Assembly (NCBI GenBank): GCA_013141055.1
Contig: JABFRS010000001.1
Coordinates: 2,476,567-2,540,566, forward strand
Source: Cyclobacteriaceae bacterium
GTDB taxonomy: Bacteria > Bacteroidota > Bacteroidia > Cytophagales > Cyclobacteriaceae
Length of the DNA: 64,000 nucleotides
Direction of reading: 5' to 3'
The position numbers and the translations under genes are program-made. Positions 61,252-64,000 of this stretch are shown one piece after another (within the stretch, counting starts at the first letter, position 1; every line of letters begins with the position of its first letter). Under the pieces are notes generated by a model. It ran no database searches. It was given only the letters and a program-made list of their open reading frames with translations, and was not told the DNA's origin.

Positions 61252-61917
61252 ATGCTTCATAAAACGCGCGGTGTTGTCTTTCGTCTTACCAAGTACGGTG
61301 AGACTTCTATCATCGTCAGCATCTTTACTGAACTTTTTGGATTACAGAGTTACATTGTCAATAGTGTCCGCACTAAGTCCTCAAAAAATAAGATAGCACT
61401 CTTTCAACCTTTGACTTTGCTGGACCTCGTCGTTTATCATCGCGAGAATGCTGATATTCTTCGCATCAAGGAAGTAAAAGTTCTGTATGCATATCAAACA
61501 ATCCATCATGACATTCGCAAATCTGCTATTGCCATGTTCCTCAATGAATTTTTAAACAGATCCGTTAAAGACCAAAGTCATGCTGAAGAGATATGTGAAT
61601 TTTTAATTCAATCATTGAAAGCGCTGGATGAGATTTCCCAACCTGAAAATTTTCATTTAATATTTCTTATCAGGCTTAGTCGCTTCCTTGGATTTGGTCC
61701 GCAAACCACGGAGGAGGTTTTGGGAGTCTGGCTCTTGAGTAATAAGGAGGAATCTACCTTAAAGGAACTTTTGGTGGCAGAATACGATACTCTGATTCAG
61801 ATGAATTATACCAGTCGTAAGAATCTTTTGGAGGCATTGCTGCGATTTTACAGCACACACATTGATAATTTCGGTGAGATAAAATCGATCCAGGTCCTGA
61901 AAGAAATGTTTAATTGA
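61252..61917 (+). CDS. recO: DNA repair protein RecO
   Basis: A 221-residue RecO with the N-terminal OB fold (LHKTRGVVFRLTKYGETSIIVSIFTE) and a helical C-terminal domain; the zinc-finger Cys found in many RecO proteins are absent, as is usual in this phylum. It helps load RecA on SSB-coated DNA in the RecFOR pathway. Length is near normal. The next gene begins 24 nt downstream. Confidence 0.9.
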   Translation: MLHKTRGVVFRLTKYGETSIIVSIFTELFGLQSYIVNSVRTKSSKNKIALFQPLTLLDLVVYHRENADILRIKEVKVLYAYQTIHHDIRKSAIAMFLNEFLNRSVKDQSHAEEICEFLIQSLKALDEISQPENFHLIFLIRLSRFLGFGPQTTEEVLGVWLLSNKEESTLKELLVAEYDTLIQMNYTSRKNLLEALLRFYSTHIDNFGEIKSIQVLKEMFN

Positions 61918-61941
61918 CATCTTTGTAAAAATTATTGAGCA

Positions 61942-63135
61942 TTGAATCCCTTTTTGACCTCCAGCCGCATTATTGTAACCTGTAAAAAACGCTTGTCCAC
62001 ATATGTGAAGCAGGAGGTGGAGGAGTTGGGATTTACCGTAGAAAGAAGTTTTTCAACGGGTGTGGAGCTCAGAGGAACAATGAATGATTGCATTCGCCTC
62101 AATTTGAATCTGAGATGTGCAAGTCAGGTACTTTACTCTTTGGATAGATTTCGTGCTACAAATCCGGAGGATGTCTATGACAGAATGATCCGCTATCAAT
62201 GGGAAAAACTTATTCCTGAAGATGGTTACATATCGGTTACGAGCAACGTAGACAACTTTACAGTGAATAGTGATCTATTCATGAACGTAAAAGTCAAAGA
62301 TGCGATAGCGGACCGGATCAGAAGAGAAACAAGCAAGCGCCCCGATTCAGGACCAGAGTTAGAACACACTGTGATTAATTTATACTGGAAGGAAGAAGAC
62401 GCAGAAATATTCATTGATACCTCTGGTCATACACTGGCCAAACACGGATATCGTAAAATCCCAGGCAAGGCACCGATGCTGGAAGCGCTGGCAGCGGCAA
62501 CATTAATAGCATCGAAGTGGGATCGCAAAACACCTTTTGTCAATCCGATGTGCGGATCATCAACCATTGCGATTGAAGCATTATTGCTGGCGACCAATCG
62601 TCGTCCAGGATTATATCGTAATAACTATTCATTCATGCATGTGAATGGTTACGATAAGGAAGTTTATGATTCTGAATTCAAAAAAATTGAAGAGCAGATA
62701 ATTGAAGTTCAGGGATTAGAAGTAATTGTAAGTGATTTGAGTGAGGACGCCATTTTCATTTCTAAGATCAATGCAGCAGAGGCGGGTGTGGAACAATTGA
62801 TGAAGTTTTCTGTTTGTGACTTTGAATCAACAGAGGTTCCGGCGGGTCCTGGGGTTATTTATTTTAATCCTGAATATGGCGAGCGCCTTGGTGAGTTCTC
62901 GGAACTTGAAGAGACCTATTCAAGGATAGGTGATTTTCTGAAGAAGAAATGTCAGGGTTATACAGGCTACATTTTTACAGGTAATCTGGATCTTGCAAAG
63001 AAAATCGGACTTCGTGCCTCTAAAAAAATAGAATTTTATACCAGTCAGATTGATTGCAGACTGTTGGAGTATGAACTCTATTCTGGAAGCAAGCGAGAAG
63101 AGCGAGCTCCTCAAAAGGAATACAAGGGAAAATAA
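61942..63135 (+). CDS. THUMP-domain class I RNA methyltransferase (RlmL/YpsC-like)
   Basis: A 397-residue protein with an N-terminal ferredoxin-like/THUMP RNA-binding region (about 1-165) and a SAM methyltransferase domain (about 170-385) with NPMCGSSTIAIEALLLA and the catalytic FNPEYGERLG. The usual NPPYG is NPEYG here, a form I associate with this phylum. It matches the 23S rRNA m2G2445-type methyltransferase group. The start is TTG. Its stop directly abuts the stop of the convergent response regulator gene. Confidence 0.87.
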   Translation: MNPFLTSSRIIVTCKKRLSTYVKQEVEELGFTVERSFSTGVELRGTMNDCIRLNLNLRCASQVLYSLDRFRATNPEDVYDRMIRYQWEKLIPEDGYISVTSNVDNFTVNSDLFMNVKVKDAIADRIRRETSKRPDSGPELEHTVINLYWKEEDAEIFIDTSGHTLAKHGYRKIPGKAPMLEALAAATLIASKWDRKTPFVNPMCGSSTIAIEALLLATNRRPGLYRNNYSFMHVNGYDKEVYDSEFKKIEEQIIEVQGLEVIVSDLSEDAIFISKINAAEAGVEQLMKFSVCDFESTEVPAGPGVIYFNPEYGERLGEFSELEETYSRIGDFLKKKCQGYTGYIFTGNLDLAKKIGLRASKKIEFYTSQIDCRLLEYELYSGSKREERAPQKEYKGK

Positions 63136-63822
63136 TTAACCTTCTTTGATCTCCAGGCGAAATCCTACACCGTGATAATTCGCAATCTCTATGGATGAAT
63201 CCTCTTTGAGGTATTTACGGAGTTTCGAAATAAACACATCAAGACTTCGGCCCATAAAGTAATCGTCTTCGCCCCAAACCGACTTCAGAATGTCCTCACG
63301 TTTAAGCACGCGATCCTTGTGGAGGCAAAGCAATTTTAAAACGTCAGTTTCTTTTTGAGTAAGGGTTTTGGAGCCCTTGTCATGAACGAGTTTGAGATTA
63401 CTATGATCAAAGGTGTATTTACCCAGAGAAAAAACATCTTCGGTGGCAGGAGTGGGAGCGGTTCTTCTAAGGAAAACTTCAACGCGAAGAAAGAGTTCTT
63501 CCATGCTGAAAGGTTTTATAATATAATCGTCACCGCCAGCCTTAAAGCCAGTAATCTTGTCTTCAAGCATAGATTTGGCAGTTACAAAAAGAATCGGGAT
63601 CTGTTGATTTTTCTCCCGGACAGTTTGAGCGAGAGAGAAGCCGTCTTTTTTTGGCATCATTACATCAAATATGCAGAGATCAAAAGCCTTCTGATCAAAA
63701 ACTTTCTGACCCTCTTCTCCATTCACACAGAGTGTAACGTCATACCCCTTCACAGAAAGGTTGTCTTTGATAACAAAACCTAAACCCGGATCATCTTCAA
63801 CCAGGAGAATTCTTGCGCCCAT
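63136..63822 (-). CDS. OmpR-family response regulator
   Basis: A 228-residue regulator: receiver domain (about 1-120) with acidic pocket E9/D10/D11, phospho-acceptor D53 in FDVMMP, T81 and K103 (IIKPF), then a winged-helix DNA-binding domain (about 130-226; LTQKETDVLKLLCLHKDRVLKR and SLDVFISKLRKYL). The kinase gene ends 3 nt upstream, so it is the cognate sensor. Target genes cannot be told from this window. Confidence 0.95.
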   Translation of the reverse strand: MGARILLVEDDPGLGFVIKDNLSVKGYDVTLCVNGEEGQKVFDQKAFDLCIFDVMMPKKDGFSLAQTVREKNQQIPILFVTAKSMLEDKITGFKAGGDDYIIKPFSMEELFLRVEVFLRRTAPTPATEDVFSLGKYTFDHSNLKLVHDKGSKTLTQKETDVLKLLCLHKDRVLKREDILKSVWGEDDYFMGRSLDVFISKLRKYLKEDSSIEIANYHGVGFRLEIKEG

Positions 63823-63825
63823 TTG

Positions 63826-64000
63826 TTATTTATTATTTGGAACAGAAATGGTAAAACAACTGCCTCTTCCAAGTTCACTCTTTAAAGTGATCTTTCCTCC
63901 ATGACCTTCTACAATTAGTTTAACGTAATTTAATCCCAACCCAAATCCTTTTACATCATGGATGTTTCCGGTGGAGACTCTATAGAATCTATGAAAGATT
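63826..64000 (-). CDS. Sensor histidine kinase, C-terminal end only
   Basis: The last 57 codons of a histidine kinase enter from the right edge and end at a TAA at 63826-63828. The visible part is the end of the HATPase domain: [12 protein letters not shown] (F box region), [13 protein letters not shown] (G2 box) and [15 protein letters not shown]. It is 3 nt from the response regulator start, so the two form a two-component pair. Confidence 0.9.
   Translation of the reverse strand, partial: IFHRFYRVSTGNIHDVKGFGLGLNYVKLIVEGHGGKITLKSELGRGSCFTISVPNNK

Overview
The window is a stretch of bacterial chromosome from a member of the Bacteroidota, most likely a Cytophagales-type lineage. The reasons are a PorW/SprE type IX secretion lipoprotein, families typical of the phylum (DUF1573, DUF4293, very long NusB, zinc-cysteine-poor thymidine kinase), an ATP synthase operon without atpD/atpC, frequent TTG and GTG starts, few Shine-Dalgarno sequences, and repeated TAnnTTTG -7 promoter elements just upstream of genes. 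Gene density is very high. I see no tRNA, rRNA, insertion sequence, phage or CRISPR array.

Layout. 1-9.1 kb: the cut-off porW gene diverges from an envelope/energy block: M23 peptidase, bactofilin, AtpZ-like and small membrane protein, then atpB-E-F-H-A-G, ending at a clear terminator. 9.1-14.3 kb: a UbiA-like membrane protein with a methyltransferase, a YdeI-type protein, an orphan PAS histidine kinase behind a perfect 13-bp inverted repeat, and a GNAT-type protein. 14.3-18.4 kb (minus strand): coaE, YbbR, yajC, DUF1573, YtxH, nusB. 18.5-23.4 kb: two ABC half-exporters, on opposite strands, that look like the two unequal halves of one MdlA/MdlB-type heterodimer. 23.5-31.7 kb: truA, thiolase, DUF4293, tpx, a Tat-exported class V aminotransferase, DUF2721, an MFS exporter, a NadR-like kinase, and an amine oxidase broken by one in-frame TAG.

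31.7-41.7 kb is the most unusual part. A plus-strand run holds an esterase, a second alpha/beta hydrolase, an ATP-grasp ligase, a GCS2-type carboxylate-amine ligase, a class I glutamine amidotransferase and a second, divergent ATP-grasp-like protein. DUF1990, UbiA and PurN genes follow. A divergent enterochelin-esterase-like gene sits on the other side. Three amide-bond chemistries, an ammonia donor and matching hydrolases suggest a pathway making a small peptide-like metabolite; the product is unknown.

41.7-49.7 kb: metabolic and housekeeping genes (SnoaL, AraC regulator, thioesterase, SBF transporter, homogentisate dioxygenase, S41 protease, hemerythrin-type protein, ruvX, def, ferredoxin). 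49.7-56.3 kb: a conserved unknown gene and the complete elongasome operon mreB-mreC-mreD-mrdA-rodA on the minus strand. 56.3-56.9 kb: a 607-bp gap with an 11-bp tandem repeat and a tmRNA-like motif. 56.9-64 kb: purH, omega-amidase with methionine-type aminotransferase, tdk, recO, a THUMP RNA methyltransferase, and a two-component pair whose kinase runs off the right edge.

Calls rest on motifs read by eye; no database search was run.
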